64,000 nucleotides of DNA, from the NCBI GenBank assembly GCA_045562575.1, contig JBJKVQ010000021.1:8424-72423 (forward strand), written 5' to 3'. The DNA comes from UBA6952 sp045562575 (GTDB taxonomy: Bacteria; Chloroflexota; Dehalococcoidia; Lucifugimonadales; UBA6952). Made by a program: the position numbers and the translations under genes. Positions 46,707-55,136 of this stretch are shown here, one piece after another. Below the pieces are notes generated by a model. The model was not told the origin of the DNA and searched no databases. It saw only the letters and a program-made list of their open reading frames with translations. How positions within the stretch are numbered: position 1 is the stretch's first letter; each line of letters opens with the position of its first letter.

Positions 46707-47864
46707 ATGGATAACCTACTATACAATGAAACTGAATTAATGCTTGCAAAAACAGTCCAAGACTTTGCACAAGATTATTTAGCCCCTATGGCACCTATTT
46801 TAGATGAACGTGAAGAATTCCCTATGGAAAATTTTCATCGTCTTGCTAGCATGGGTTTACTCGGAATTACTATTGATGAAAAATATGGGGGATCTGGTGG
46901 GGGATTTAAAGAGTTTTCAATTGTAACAGAGGAAATAGCTAAAGCTTGTGGTGCTACATCTGCAATATATGGATCTCATATAGGCTTAGTTTTACAAAGT
47001 ATAGCCAGATTTGGGAATGAAGAACAAAAGTCAAAATTTTTACCTCCACTAATCGATGGAACATCAGTTGGCGCATGGGGACTTACCGAACCTGAATCAG
47101 GTTCAGATGTTGCATCAATGTCTACAACTTGTACACCAGCAGATAGCTTATATAAGTTAAATGGAACCAAACATTTTATAACAAATGGAGATGTGGCTGA
47201 TACTTTTGTGATTTATGCTACACAGAACCGAGAACTAAAAGCCAAAGGTGTAAATTGTTTAGTAGTTGATAGAAATACTCCAGGATTTCAAACTATAAAA
47301 CAGGATGGAAAACTAGGAATGAAAGCTTCGAGTACTGCTGAATTGATATTTGAAGATTGCCCAATCCCAGAAGAAAATCGTTTAGGTGAAGAAGGTACTG
47401 GTTTTTATTCAGCAATGCAAATATTGGAATCGAGTAGAATTGCAATTGCAGCACAGTCAGTAGGTATAGGCCAAGCATGTCTTGAAGCAGCAACAAATTA
47501 TGCAGTTTCCAGAAAAACTTTCAATAATCCGATAGCTTCCTACCAAGCTATACAATGGATGTTAGCTGATATGGCTACAGAAATAGATGCAGCAAGATTA
47601 CTAACCCGAAGAGCAAGTATATTGAAAGATATGAAAGAACCCCATAATAAAGAGGCATCCATGGCTAAACTTTTTGCATCTGAAAGTGCCAACAGAGCTG
47701 CAACTAAAGCTGTACAAATTCTTGGTGGTTATGGATACTTTAAATCTAGCCATGTAGAGAGATATTTTAGAGATGCAAAAATAACAGAAATCTATGAAGG
47801 CACGAGCGAAATACATCGCATGATTATATCTCGATCAATCATTAATCAAGCTAATAATAATTAA
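46707..47864 (+). CDS. Acyl-CoA dehydrogenase
   Basis: The 385-residue flavoprotein has the family's full length, 'GSDVASMSTTC' in the FAD-contact region, 'GWGLTEPESGSD'-like 'WGLTEPESGSD', and the catalytic Glu in 'IYEGTSEIHRMIISR'. It removes two hydrogens from acyl-CoA and passes electrons to ETF. Its place between the two mutase subunits suggests it acts on a short or branched acyl-CoA, such as propionyl- or methylsuccinyl-CoA-related substrates, but chain length is not readable. It starts 18 bases after the large-subunit stop. Confidence 0.93.
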   Translation: MDNLLYNETELMLAKTVQDFAQDYLAPMAPILDEREEFPMENFHRLASMGLLGITIDEKYGGSGGGFKEFSIVTEEIAKACGATSAIYGSHIGLVLQSIARFGNEEQKSKFLPPLIDGTSVGAWGLTEPESGSDVASMSTTCTPADSLYKLNGTKHFITNGDVADTFVIYATQNRELKAKGVNCLVVDRNTPGFQTIKQDGKLGMKASSTAELIFEDCPIPEENRLGEEGTGFYSAMQILESSRIAIAAQSVGIGQACLEAATNYAVSRKTFNNPIASYQAIQWMLADMATEIDAARLLTRRASILKDMKEPHNKEASMAKLFASESANRAATKAVQILGGYGYFKSSHVERYFRDAKITEIYEGTSEIHRMIISRSIINQANNN

Positions 47865-47865
47865 C

Positions 47866-48264
47866 ATGAATAACAATGAAATAAGAGTACTTATTGCAAA
47901 ACCAGGGCTTGACGGGCATGACCGTGGAGCTAAGGTTATTACTCGATATTTGTCCGAACAAAACATCAAAACTAAATTTTCAGGGATTAGAAAAACCCCT
48001 GAACAAATAACAGAATTAGCTTCAAAAATGGATGCAAATATTATTGGAATAAGCATTTTGTCAGGAGCTCATCTAGAACTTGTTGCAGAGCTATTTGATT
48101 GTCTCTACAAAAAAGAAATGGATCATGTGAAAATACTAGTCGGTGGAATTATACCCGAATCAGATAAAGAAGCCCTAAGTTCATTAGGAGTAAAGGGCGT
48201 TTTTGGTCCTGGAACCTCACTGGAAGAAATCGAAACATCTATACGGAATGCATATAACGAATAA
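47866..48264 (+). CDS. Methylmalonyl-CoA mutase, small B12-binding subunit
   Basis: The 132-residue protein is the cobalamin-binding domain of split mutases, with the DxHxxG motif in 'KPGLDGHDRGAKVI' supplying the axial His, then 'GISILSGAHLELV' and 'VLVGGIIPESD' near the end. It starts 1 base after the acyl-CoA dehydrogenase stop, so the operon is large subunit, dehydrogenase, small subunit. The first two genes would not work as a mutase without it. Confidence 0.93.
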   Translation: MNNNEIRVLIAKPGLDGHDRGAKVITRYLSEQNIKTKFSGIRKTPEQITELASKMDANIIGISILSGAHLELVAELFDCLYKKEMDHVKILVGGIIPESDKEALSSLGVKGVFGPGTSLEEIETSIRNAYNE

Positions 48265-48288
48265 TTATACAAAGAAAGGTATTCTTTC

Positions 48289-48738
48289 GTGCTTTTACAG
48301 TTAGGAGATTTATTAAAATCAGCTACAGGAACCAAAAAACTTCATAATGTTTTTTGTGATGAAATAATACTAGATGAATTCGATATAGTTTCAAGTTCTG
48401 GTATAATTTGGCTAACAAAAATTAATATGGGTGTATGGGCAACTACCAATATACTACTAAATATCACATCTACTTGTGATCGTTGTTTAGAAAAATATAA
48501 CCAAGTTGTAAATATAGAATCTGATGATATTTTCTATCATTTTGACTATTTAGGAAAAAACCCTGAATTATATGATAGAATAGACAGTCCTGAGATTTTT
48601 TATATAAAAGATAATATGATCGAGTTAACAGAATCATTCAGGCAAAACATATTAGTTAATATGCCAATAAAATTATTGTGCGATTTAGATTGCCAAGGCA
48701 TAGTGAATAAAAATAATACTATATCAAATAGAAATTAA
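48289..48738 (+). CDS. DUF177 (YceD-like) protein
   Basis: The 149-residue protein has the DUF177 core: 'CDRCLEKYNQVV' with a C-x2-C pair, 'ELTESFRQNILVNMPIKLLC' and a final C-x3-C ('CDLDC'). It precedes rpmF by 33 bases, the usual conserved neighbourhood in bacteria; family members are linked to 23S rRNA accumulation. A GTG start follows 'AAAGG'. Confidence 0.85.
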   Translation: MLLQLGDLLKSATGTKKLHNVFCDEIILDEFDIVSSSGIIWLTKINMGVWATTNILLNITSTCDRCLEKYNQVVNIESDDIFYHFDYLGKNPELYDRIDSPEIFYIKDNMIELTESFRQNILVNMPIKLLCDLDCQGIVNKNNTISNRN

Positions 48739-48771
48739 ATCGATATCGAAAATAGATAAGGAGAAAATACC

Positions 48772-48966
48772 ATGGGAGCTTTACCGAAAAAAAAGCGAAC
48801 ACAGTCACGAAGAGGAGCTAGAAAAAGCCATATAAGTTTAACAGCACCAACTTTAACTACATGCCCGCAATGTGGCCAAAAAATCCCAACTCATCAAGTT
48901 TGTCCTGAATGTGGATTCTATAAAGGCCAAATGGTTAGAGAAACCAAAGTTCAGGAAATAATTTAA
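48772..48966 (+). CDS. rpmF: 50S ribosomal protein L32
   Basis: The 64-residue basic protein starts 'MGALPKKKRTQSRRGARKSH' and carries a zinc ribbon with 'CPQCGQ' and 'CPECGFY'. The Cys4 form is the zinc-binding version of L32. It lies between DUF177 and fabD, a standard arrangement. GGAG precedes the ATG. Confidence 0.96.
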   Translation: MGALPKKKRTQSRRGARKSHISLTAPTLTTCPQCGQKIPTHQVCPECGFYKGQMVRETKVQEII

Positions 48967-49002
48967 CAATAATATATATTGATAATTTACGGTTGGTGAT
49001 AG

Positions 49003-49932
49003 ATGGATAATGCAATAATTTTTCCAGGGCAAGGTGCGCAAGAAGTAGGTATGGGGAAAAGTCTTTTTGAAAACTCTGAAGCTGCTAAGGATGTCTTTCT
49101 ACGGGCAGATGAGGCTTTGGGCATATCTTTATCTGACATAATTTTTGAAGGGCCCTCAGAAGAATTAGAACGAACAATAAACACACAACCTGCTATCCTC
49201 ACTGTGAGTATTGCCTGTTTCGAAGCATATAAATCAATGCATTCTCTTTCAGTTTCTGAAATAGCAAAATTTTGTGCAGGACATAGTTTAGGTGAATATA
49301 GTGCATTAGTTGCAAGCGAAGCAATTACTTTAGAAGATGGAGTAAAGTTAGTCAGAGAACGCGGAAGATTGATGCAAGAAGCATGTGACCGAGTTGATAG
49401 CGGAATGGCAGCAATCATTGGGTTAGATGAAGATGTTGTTCAAGAATTATGCAAAGAATCGAACACACAAGCTGCGAACGTCAACAGCCCTGGCCAAATA
49501 GTCATAAGTGGACTTAAATCTGATATAGATAACGCAGTTAAGATTGCATCTGAACGCGGTGCTAAACGAGCAATCCCATTGAAAGTTAGTGGGGCATTTC
49601 ATTCATATCTCATGAGCTCAGCCCTTTCTGAAATGAATAATGCCATTAAAAATGTTACTTTTAATAATTCTTCAATCCCTTTAATTGCTAATTGTTCTAG
49701 TAAACCAATGAGTAACGTTTCCGAAATACGGGAAGAATTATCAGAACAATTATGTGGATGTGTATACTGGCAAAAAGGAATTGAACATATGGCAAATGAA
49801 GGTATAACAACCTTCTACGAATTTGGTCCAGGAAAAGTGCTATCTGGTATGGTAAAAAGAATATCAGAAAATTCCACAACACACTCGGTTTCAGACTATG
49901 AATCTTTGATTAATTTGCAACCTGAAAATTAA
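49003..49932 (+). CDS. fabD: Malonyl-CoA:ACP transacylase
   Basis: The 309-residue protein has 'IFPGQGAQEVGMGKSLF', the nucleophilic Ser in 'GHSLGEYSAL', the catalytic His in 'SGAFHSYLM' and the Arg region 'LVRERGRLMQ'. It loads malonyl onto acyl carrier protein for fatty-acid synthesis. NusB follows by 7 bases and ACP by a further gene. Confidence 0.95.
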   Translation: MDNAIIFPGQGAQEVGMGKSLFENSEAAKDVFLRADEALGISLSDIIFEGPSEELERTINTQPAILTVSIACFEAYKSMHSLSVSEIAKFCAGHSLGEYSALVASEAITLEDGVKLVRERGRLMQEACDRVDSGMAAIIGLDEDVVQELCKESNTQAANVNSPGQIVISGLKSDIDNAVKIASERGAKRAIPLKVSGAFHSYLMSSALSEMNNAIKNVTFNNSSIPLIANCSSKPMSNVSEIREELSEQLCGCVYWQKGIEHMANEGITTFYEFGPGKVLSGMVKRISENSTTHSVSDYESLINLQPEN

Positions 49933-49939
49933 GGAAATT

Positions 49940-50359
49940 ATGGATCCTCTACGGTTACGAAAAGATCGCGAGTTAATAATAAAAATACTATATGAAATCG
50001 ATAGTACCTCTCATGAACTGGAAACTATTATAAACAATACCTTTAAACGTATTAAAATAAATGCTTCCAGAAGAGACTATATATCATCTACTTCAGAAGG
50101 AATTCTTGAAAACCTATCTTCTATTGACGAAACATTATCAGAATATGCAATTAGTTGGCCAATAGAACAAATATCACTAATTGACAGAAATATTTTACGC
50201 TTGTCAATTTATGAATTGCAACATTCTGATACAAACACTACTAGTATTGTTATCAATGACGCTGTAGAATTAGCAAAGAATTATGGAAGTGACCATTCAG
50301 GAAAATTTATTAATGGAGTCCTAGGCTCCTACGCCAGAAAAACACTAAATAAAACATAA
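49940..50359 (+). CDS. nusB: Transcription antitermination factor NusB
   Basis: The 139-residue all-helical protein ends with 'VINDAVELAKNYGSDHSGKFINGVLGSYAR', the NusB signature (read 'INDAVELAKNYG' and 'KFINGVLG'). It binds boxA RNA with S10 and supports rRNA transcription. AAGG precedes the ATG. Its position between fabD and acpP is unusual but consistent with a housekeeping unit. Confidence 0.93.
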   Translation: MDPLRLRKDRELIIKILYEIDSTSHELETIINNTFKRIKINASRRDYISSTSEGILENLSSIDETLSEYAISWPIEQISLIDRNILRLSIYELQHSDTNTTSIVINDAVELAKNYGSDHSGKFINGVLGSYARKTLNKT

Positions 50360-50382
50360 CATATTACTTGAGGAGGAATATT

Positions 50383-50640
50383 GTGGCGACAATTTTAGAA
50401 AGAGTACAACAACTTACAGCGGAACGTTTAGGAGTCGATGAGGCATCGGTTATTCCTACAGCTTCCTTTATTGATGACTTAAATGCAGATTCTCTCGACT
50501 TGGTAGAATTGATTATGGCACTTGAAGAAGAATTTTCAAAAGATGGTGACCCTTTGGAAATCCCTGATGAAGATGCAGAAAAAATTGTTACTGTGCAAAG
50601 CGCAGTTGATTATATTCAATCAAAAGGTATTCAAGATTAA
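50383..50640 (+). CDS. acpP: Acyl carrier protein
   Basis: The start is the GTG at 50383, 6 bases after AGGAGG (50371-50376); an in-frame TTG at 50368 overlaps that site. The 85-residue acidic protein has the phosphopantetheine Ser in 'NADSLDLVELIMALEEEF' and helix III 'DEDAEKIVTVQSAVDYI'. It carries the growing acyl chain in fatty-acid synthesis. Confidence 0.96.
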   Translation: MATILERVQQLTAERLGVDEASVIPTASFIDDLNADSLDLVELIMALEEEFSKDGDPLEIPDEDAEKIVTVQSAVDYIQSKGIQD

Positions 50641-50661
50641 ATAAACTCAAATCTTGGTCTT

Positions 50662-51261
50662 ATGAAAAATCTGACTGATATTTCAGAACTAATAAAAAAT
50701 TGTACAAATTGTGAATTATCATTAACAAGAACACATGCAGTACCAGGTGAAGGTTCCTTCAATGCTAAAATAATGCTTGTAGGAGAAGCACCTGGGCATT
50801 ATGAAGATAATAGTGGTCTACCTTTTGTAGGTGCTGCTGGTAAATTACTTACAAAATTACTCAACTCTATTAGTTTATCAAGAAATGATGTATTTATTAC
50901 AAATATAGTAAAATGCCGACCACCAAACAATAGAGACCCGTCTCCAAATGAAATAAGTCAATGTTCACCATACCTGAGTAAACAAATTGAGCTTATCAAT
51001 CCTACACTTATCATAACTTTGGGGCGCCATTCTCTTTCATACTTTGTCCCCAATACTCCTATAGGGAAAGCTCATGGTACTATTATAAAACAAGGCGGAT
51101 ATACTATTTATCCAACTTATCATCCTGCTGCAGCTTTACGACAAACAAGATTCAGCGAAATCCTTTCTGAAGAGTTCCAACGTATTCCAACTTTAATAAA
51201 ATCTTTAGAAACAAAAGAAGAGAACCCTCAATCTACTAACAATCAGTTGGAGTTATTTTAA
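50662..51261 (+). CDS. Type 4 uracil-DNA glycosylase (iron-sulfur)
   Basis: The 199-residue protein has the family 4 pattern: C-x2-C near the start ('CTNCELS'), motif 'VGEAPGHYED', 'GLPFVGAAGKLLTKLL', further Cys in 'IVKCRPPNNRDP' and 'SQCSPYL' and the final 'YPTYHPAAALRQ'. Four cysteines are spaced for a [4Fe-4S] cluster. It removes uracil arising from cytosine deamination; AT-rich genomes with high uracil load commonly carry it. It is 21 bases after acpP. Confidence 0.93.
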   Translation: MKNLTDISELIKNCTNCELSLTRTHAVPGEGSFNAKIMLVGEAPGHYEDNSGLPFVGAAGKLLTKLLNSISLSRNDVFITNIVKCRPPNNRDPSPNEISQCSPYLSKQIELINPTLIITLGRHSLSYFVPNTPIGKAHGTIIKQGGYTIYPTYHPAAALRQTRFSEILSEEFQRIPTLIKSLETKEENPQSTNNQLELF

Positions 51262-51334
51262 ACTTATACGAATTAGACATATTTCATTTTTTTGTCTAAA
51301 ATTATCAAGAATTACATAAAAATGAGAATGATAT

Positions 51335-53557
51335 ATGTTCACCAGCATTCTAACAAATATAAAGAAGCTCATACGTGAACTTTCAGATAACCCATCTGCA
51401 CAAGCTGCAGTTCTATTTGCAGCTTCAGTAATAATTATTTACATCCAAAGAGAATACCTCCTTGAAACTTTCATACCTAATATTAGTGAGATTATTCTTA
51501 CTTATGTTGGCTACGGATTTGTAACATTTTCAATATTTTTTATTGGGGTGATAGCAGCAGTAATTCACTTTAAAAAAGATTTCTTGATATTTTGGCCTCA
51601 ATTAATCGCATCAATATTAACTGTTATATCTATTCAATTATTAATGGGAGCTTTTAAAGGACCACAAGGAATTGTTTTTAAAGAAACCACTGGTGGAAAA
51701 TTAGGGAAATATTTATGGCAGGATTTTTATATACCAGGTCCAATTTTATTATTACTTTTAGTAGCAATTGCATTTTATATTTTTTGGCCAAAATTTTCTT
51801 TAGATAAATTAAAAATATTCAAGATATACTTCCTTTCTTTTATATATTCCTTAGCAAAAATATTTAAGTCAGAGCCTAAAAAACCAAGGATAATTGAAAA
51901 AAAATCGTATCAAGAACCAAAAGATAATCCAAAACCAAAAATAGAAGAATCTAAAGGAAACTCTTCCTCATATAATAATCAACCAATAAGAAAAAATGTA
52001 CTAGCTGAACAAAAGATAAATAAGATCGAAGAAAAAATTGATACTTCCCAAAAATCGACACGTGCATTTACTTTTGGAAAACCATGGGCTATACCAGAAA
52101 TGTCATTACTTGAATATGGTCCTGAAGCTTCCATTTCATCTGATGAATCAAAACTAGTTGCTGAAAAAATCGAGGAAACTTTATTAAATCATGGAATCGA
52201 AGTTAGAGTTAATCAAATTAAACCTGGACCAACAGTTACGATGTATGGCCTCACACCAGGTTGGACAAGAAAAACAAGAAAACCCAAAAAAAATGATGAT
52301 CAAGAGGATAATTTAGATGAAGAAACTAGCAGAGGTACACGGGTAAAAGTAGATAGCATTGTTGCAAGAGAAAAAGACCTAGCATTGGCTCTTGCAGCAC
52401 CTAGCTTAAGAATTGAAGCTCCTGTTCCTGGAGAATCTATTGTAGGTATAGAAGTTCCTAATAAAAAAGCACTCATGGTAAGTCTAAGAAAAACATTAGA
52501 ACATGCCAAAGTTAATACTATAAAAAAGAATCTAGGTATTCCCTTAGCTTTAGGGCAAGGATCTAGTGGGGAAGCAACAGTTACTGATCTACGCAAATTA
52601 CCACATCTTTTAATTGCTGGTTCTACTGGTAGTGGAAAAAGCGTATGTATTAATACCCTACTAGTTTCAATGATTGCCAAAATGACACCTGATAAACTAC
52701 GGCTATTACTCATTGATCCTAAGCGCGTAGAGCTTACACCTTTTAACGGTATTCCTCATTTAATATCCCCTGTTGTAGTAGAACCTGATGAAGCAGTTAA
52801 ATCTTTAAAAGGGCTTCTCGAAGAAATGATAAGAAGATATAAAGTTCTTGAAGAAATAGGTGTCAGAAATATAGATAGTTATATCAATCATCCCAAAGCA
52901 ATTGAACCAATGCCTTACTTAGTAATAGCAATAGATGAATTAGCAGATCTAATGATGACAGCACCTTACGAAGTCGAACAAACGCTTACCCGATTAGCTC
53001 AACTAGGAAGAGCAACAGGTATACATTTAATAGTCGCAACTCAAAGACCATCAGTAGATGTAGTAACCGGACTTATTAAAGCTAATTTCCCTAGTAGAAT
53101 TAGTTTCGCTGTTGTATCCCAAATTGATTCTAGAACTATTCTAGATTCTAGTGGCGCAGAAAGATTGTTAGGAAAAGGAGATATGTTATTTCTATCTTCA
53201 GATTTCCCAAAAGCGCAACGAGTCCAAGGTGCATATCTAAGTGATGAAGAGATTAACAAACTAGTAAATTATTGGGCTACTGAAAAAGGTACACCATTAC
53301 CTGAAATATCCTTAGAATTACCAGTAAATGATATAACCAATCCAGACTTTGATTCAGGAGATTTCCCAAAAGACGAACTATTTGGTAAGGCTTCTGAATT
53401 AGCAGGAAGATACTCTCATATATCAACATCGCTTTTGCAACGAAAACTACGTATTGGATATCCCAGAGCTGCTAGATTAATCGATCAACTAGAAGATGCT
53501 GGTGTTATAGGGCCAGAAGAACCAGGAAAGTCTAGAGAAGTTCTTATACAATCTTAG
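51335..53557 (+). CDS. ftsK: DNA translocase FtsK/SpoIIIE
   Basis: The 740-residue protein has four N-terminal membrane segments within the first ~170 residues, a short charged linker, and the motor: Walker A 'GSTGSGKS' (about 429-436), 'LRLLLIDPKRVELTPFNGIPHL', 'ELADLMMTAPYEVEQTL' and 'ATQRPSVDVVTGLIKANFP'. The C-terminal gamma winged helix reads 'LLQRKLRIGYPRAARLIDQL'. It pumps DNA at the division septum and activates XerCD at dif. The linker is much shorter than in E. coli FtsK. The 3' end overlaps the convergent MazG-like gene by 4 bases. Confidence 0.96.
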   Translation: MFTSILTNIKKLIRELSDNPSAQAAVLFAASVIIIYIQREYLLETFIPNISEIILTYVGYGFVTFSIFFIGVIAAVIHFKKDFLIFWPQLIASILTVISIQLLMGAFKGPQGIVFKETTGGKLGKYLWQDFYIPGPILLLLLVAIAFYIFWPKFSLDKLKIFKIYFLSFIYSLAKIFKSEPKKPRIIEKKSYQEPKDNPKPKIEESKGNSSSYNNQPIRKNVLAEQKINKIEEKIDTSQKSTRAFTFGKPWAIPEMSLLEYGPEASISSDESKLVAEKIEETLLNHGIEVRVNQIKPGPTVTMYGLTPGWTRKTRKPKKNDDQEDNLDEETSRGTRVKVDSIVAREKDLALALAAPSLRIEAPVPGESIVGIEVPNKKALMVSLRKTLEHAKVNTIKKNLGIPLALGQGSSGEATVTDLRKLPHLLIAGSTGSGKSVCINTLLVSMIAKMTPDKLRLLLIDPKRVELTPFNGIPHLISPVVVEPDEAVKSLKGLLEEMIRRYKVLEEIGVRNIDSYINHPKAIEPMPYLVIAIDELADLMMTAPYEVEQTLTRLAQLGRATGIHLIVATQRPSVDVVTGLIKANFPSRISFAVVSQIDSRTILDSSGAERLLGKGDMLFLSSDFPKAQRVQGAYLSDEEINKLVNYWATEKGTPLPEISLELPVNDITNPDFDSGDFPKDELFGKASELAGRYSHISTSLLQRKLRIGYPRAARLIDQLEDAGVIGPEEPGKSREVLIQS

Positions 53558-53904
53558 TTAGGGTGCTTTACAACTTTACCTTGAGTATTGAGGTAGTGAG
53601 TATCATCAGTTTTATTATTATTTTTTACTATCACTTCGTTTAAAGCACTTATTGCTAATTCTTTATCAATTGAAATTATCGTTCCAAGCGCTACATATAG
53701 AACATCAACAGCTTCATTTGCAACATTATTCATGGATTCAGATTCTAGAGCAACTTTAAGTTCATCTACTTCTTCTCTTTGGATAGCAATTCTATCTAGA
53801 AGTTTTTCTCGATTATAATTATCTAATAAATCAAATCTATCGTGAAAATTATAAACAGATTGAAATAATTCTCCAACTTTTGCTTTCAATTCTTCTATAG
53901 CCAC
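53554..53904 (-). CDS. MazG-like NTP pyrophosphohydrolase
   Basis: The GTG start follows GGGAG by 6 bases. The 116-residue protein has the all-alpha NTP-PPase metal motif: 'REEVDELKVAL' followed by 'ANEAVDVLYVALG', i.e. ExxE then ExxD. Related MazG and HisE-like enzymes hydrolyse non-canonical or excess NTPs. It is a single-domain version; substrate not readable. Confidence 0.8.
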   Translation of the reverse strand: MAIEELKAKVGELFQSVYNFHDRFDLLDNYNREKLLDRIAIQREEVDELKVALESESMNNVANEAVDVLYVALGTIISIDKELAISALNEVIVKNNNKTDDTHYLNTQGKVVKHPN

Positions 53905-54014
53905 AACTTACTCCCAGATATTTAATACTTTTATTTACCGAAAATTTTTATAATGAATTTATTAGTCAAAGACACTACGATATTTATTACATTATAAATT
54001 ACTGAGAGATCAAA

Positions 54015-55118
54015 TTGTACGTATCGGACATAGAATTAACACAATATAGAAATTTTTCTAATATTCACTTAGAGTTTTCACCTGGGCTCTCAATAATTTC
54101 AGGAAATAATGGGGAAGGTAAAACCAACTTACTTGAATCGCTTTATTTAATTTCTATAGGAAAATCATTTAGAGCAAGAAACGATTTTGAATTAATCCGC
54201 CATAAATCTCCTGATCAGGTAAATAAATTTGTTTCACAAACAACCATTCATGGAGTGACCAAATTTGCGGATGAAAAAAATAATATTGTCATAGCACTTC
54301 CTTCAGACACTAACCAATCAAAAGAAATTAAGTTTAATGGAATCAATATAGCTGCATCACAATTAGTCGGCAAAACTCCTACTGTACTTTTTACTGCGCA
54401 TGATATGGACATCGTTTTAGGCAGTCCTGGGAAAAGAAGACAGTTTTTAGATATATTAATTTCTCAAGTGAATCAAGAATATCTCATCAAATTACAAAAA
54501 TATCAACAAATATTAACTCAAAGAAATTCCCTATTAAAAGCAATAAGAGATCATCAATCATCCGAGGACGAATTACTATATTGGAATACTGAATTAATTG
54601 AATTAGGGAAATTTATCATTATGAAACGGGCAGAAATTATCAAACTTATTGATGCTGAGATACAAGGGATTCATTCTGAATTTTCTTCTTCAGAAAAATT
54701 GTCTTTCCAATATATCCCTTCAGTTACCATTGAAAAGTTTGAGGAAACACTCAATTCTACTCTGCGACAACAAATCCTTATGGGAATTACTGATATAGGG
54801 CCTCAAAGAGATAACATTTTAATTCAAATCAATGGAATATCAGCATATAGTTTTTCATCAAGAGGGCAGGCTAAAAATATAGTACTTTCACTAAGGTTAT
54901 CCGAGGCAAAGATAATACAATCGACAATAAATGTACAACCCATACTACTTCTTGATGATATACTTTCAGAACTTGATGAGTTTAGAAGAAAAAAGATTAT
55001 TGAAAAGATGCGTATGTATAATCAATCTATAGTCACAACACCAGAACCTGATTTAATAGATTCAACTTATGCAAATAATATTATTAATTTACAAAATGGT
55101 GAAATTCAAAGCGATTAA
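54015..55118 (+). CDS. recF: DNA replication and repair protein RecF
   Basis: The TTG start places the RecF-typical 'MYVSDIELTQYRNF' at the N terminus. The 367-residue SMC-like ATPase has Walker A 'GNNGEGKTNLLESLYLIS', the signature 'SSRGQAKNIVLSLRLSE' and Walker B 'PILLLDDILSELD'. RecF helps load RecA at gaps. The usual dnaA-dnaN-recF order is not seen; the next gene, 18 bases on, is an amidase. Confidence 0.95.
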   Translation: MYVSDIELTQYRNFSNIHLEFSPGLSIISGNNGEGKTNLLESLYLISIGKSFRARNDFELIRHKSPDQVNKFVSQTTIHGVTKFADEKNNIVIALPSDTNQSKEIKFNGINIAASQLVGKTPTVLFTAHDMDIVLGSPGKRRQFLDILISQVNQEYLIKLQKYQQILTQRNSLLKAIRDHQSSEDELLYWNTELIELGKFIIMKRAEIIKLIDAEIQGIHSEFSSSEKLSFQYIPSVTIEKFEETLNSTLRQQILMGITDIGPQRDNILIQINGISAYSFSSRGQAKNIVLSLRLSEAKIIQSTINVQPILLLDDILSELDEFRRKKIIEKMRMYNQSIVTTPEPDLIDSTYANNIINLQNGEIQSD

Positions 55119-55136
55119 GGAACGAGGAGGATTTTT

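Noticed and set aside
51262..51334. A terminator between the UDG gene and ftsK
   Set aside because: A 7-bp inverted repeat with a long AT-rich loop is present but is weak and could arise by chance in AT-rich DNA.
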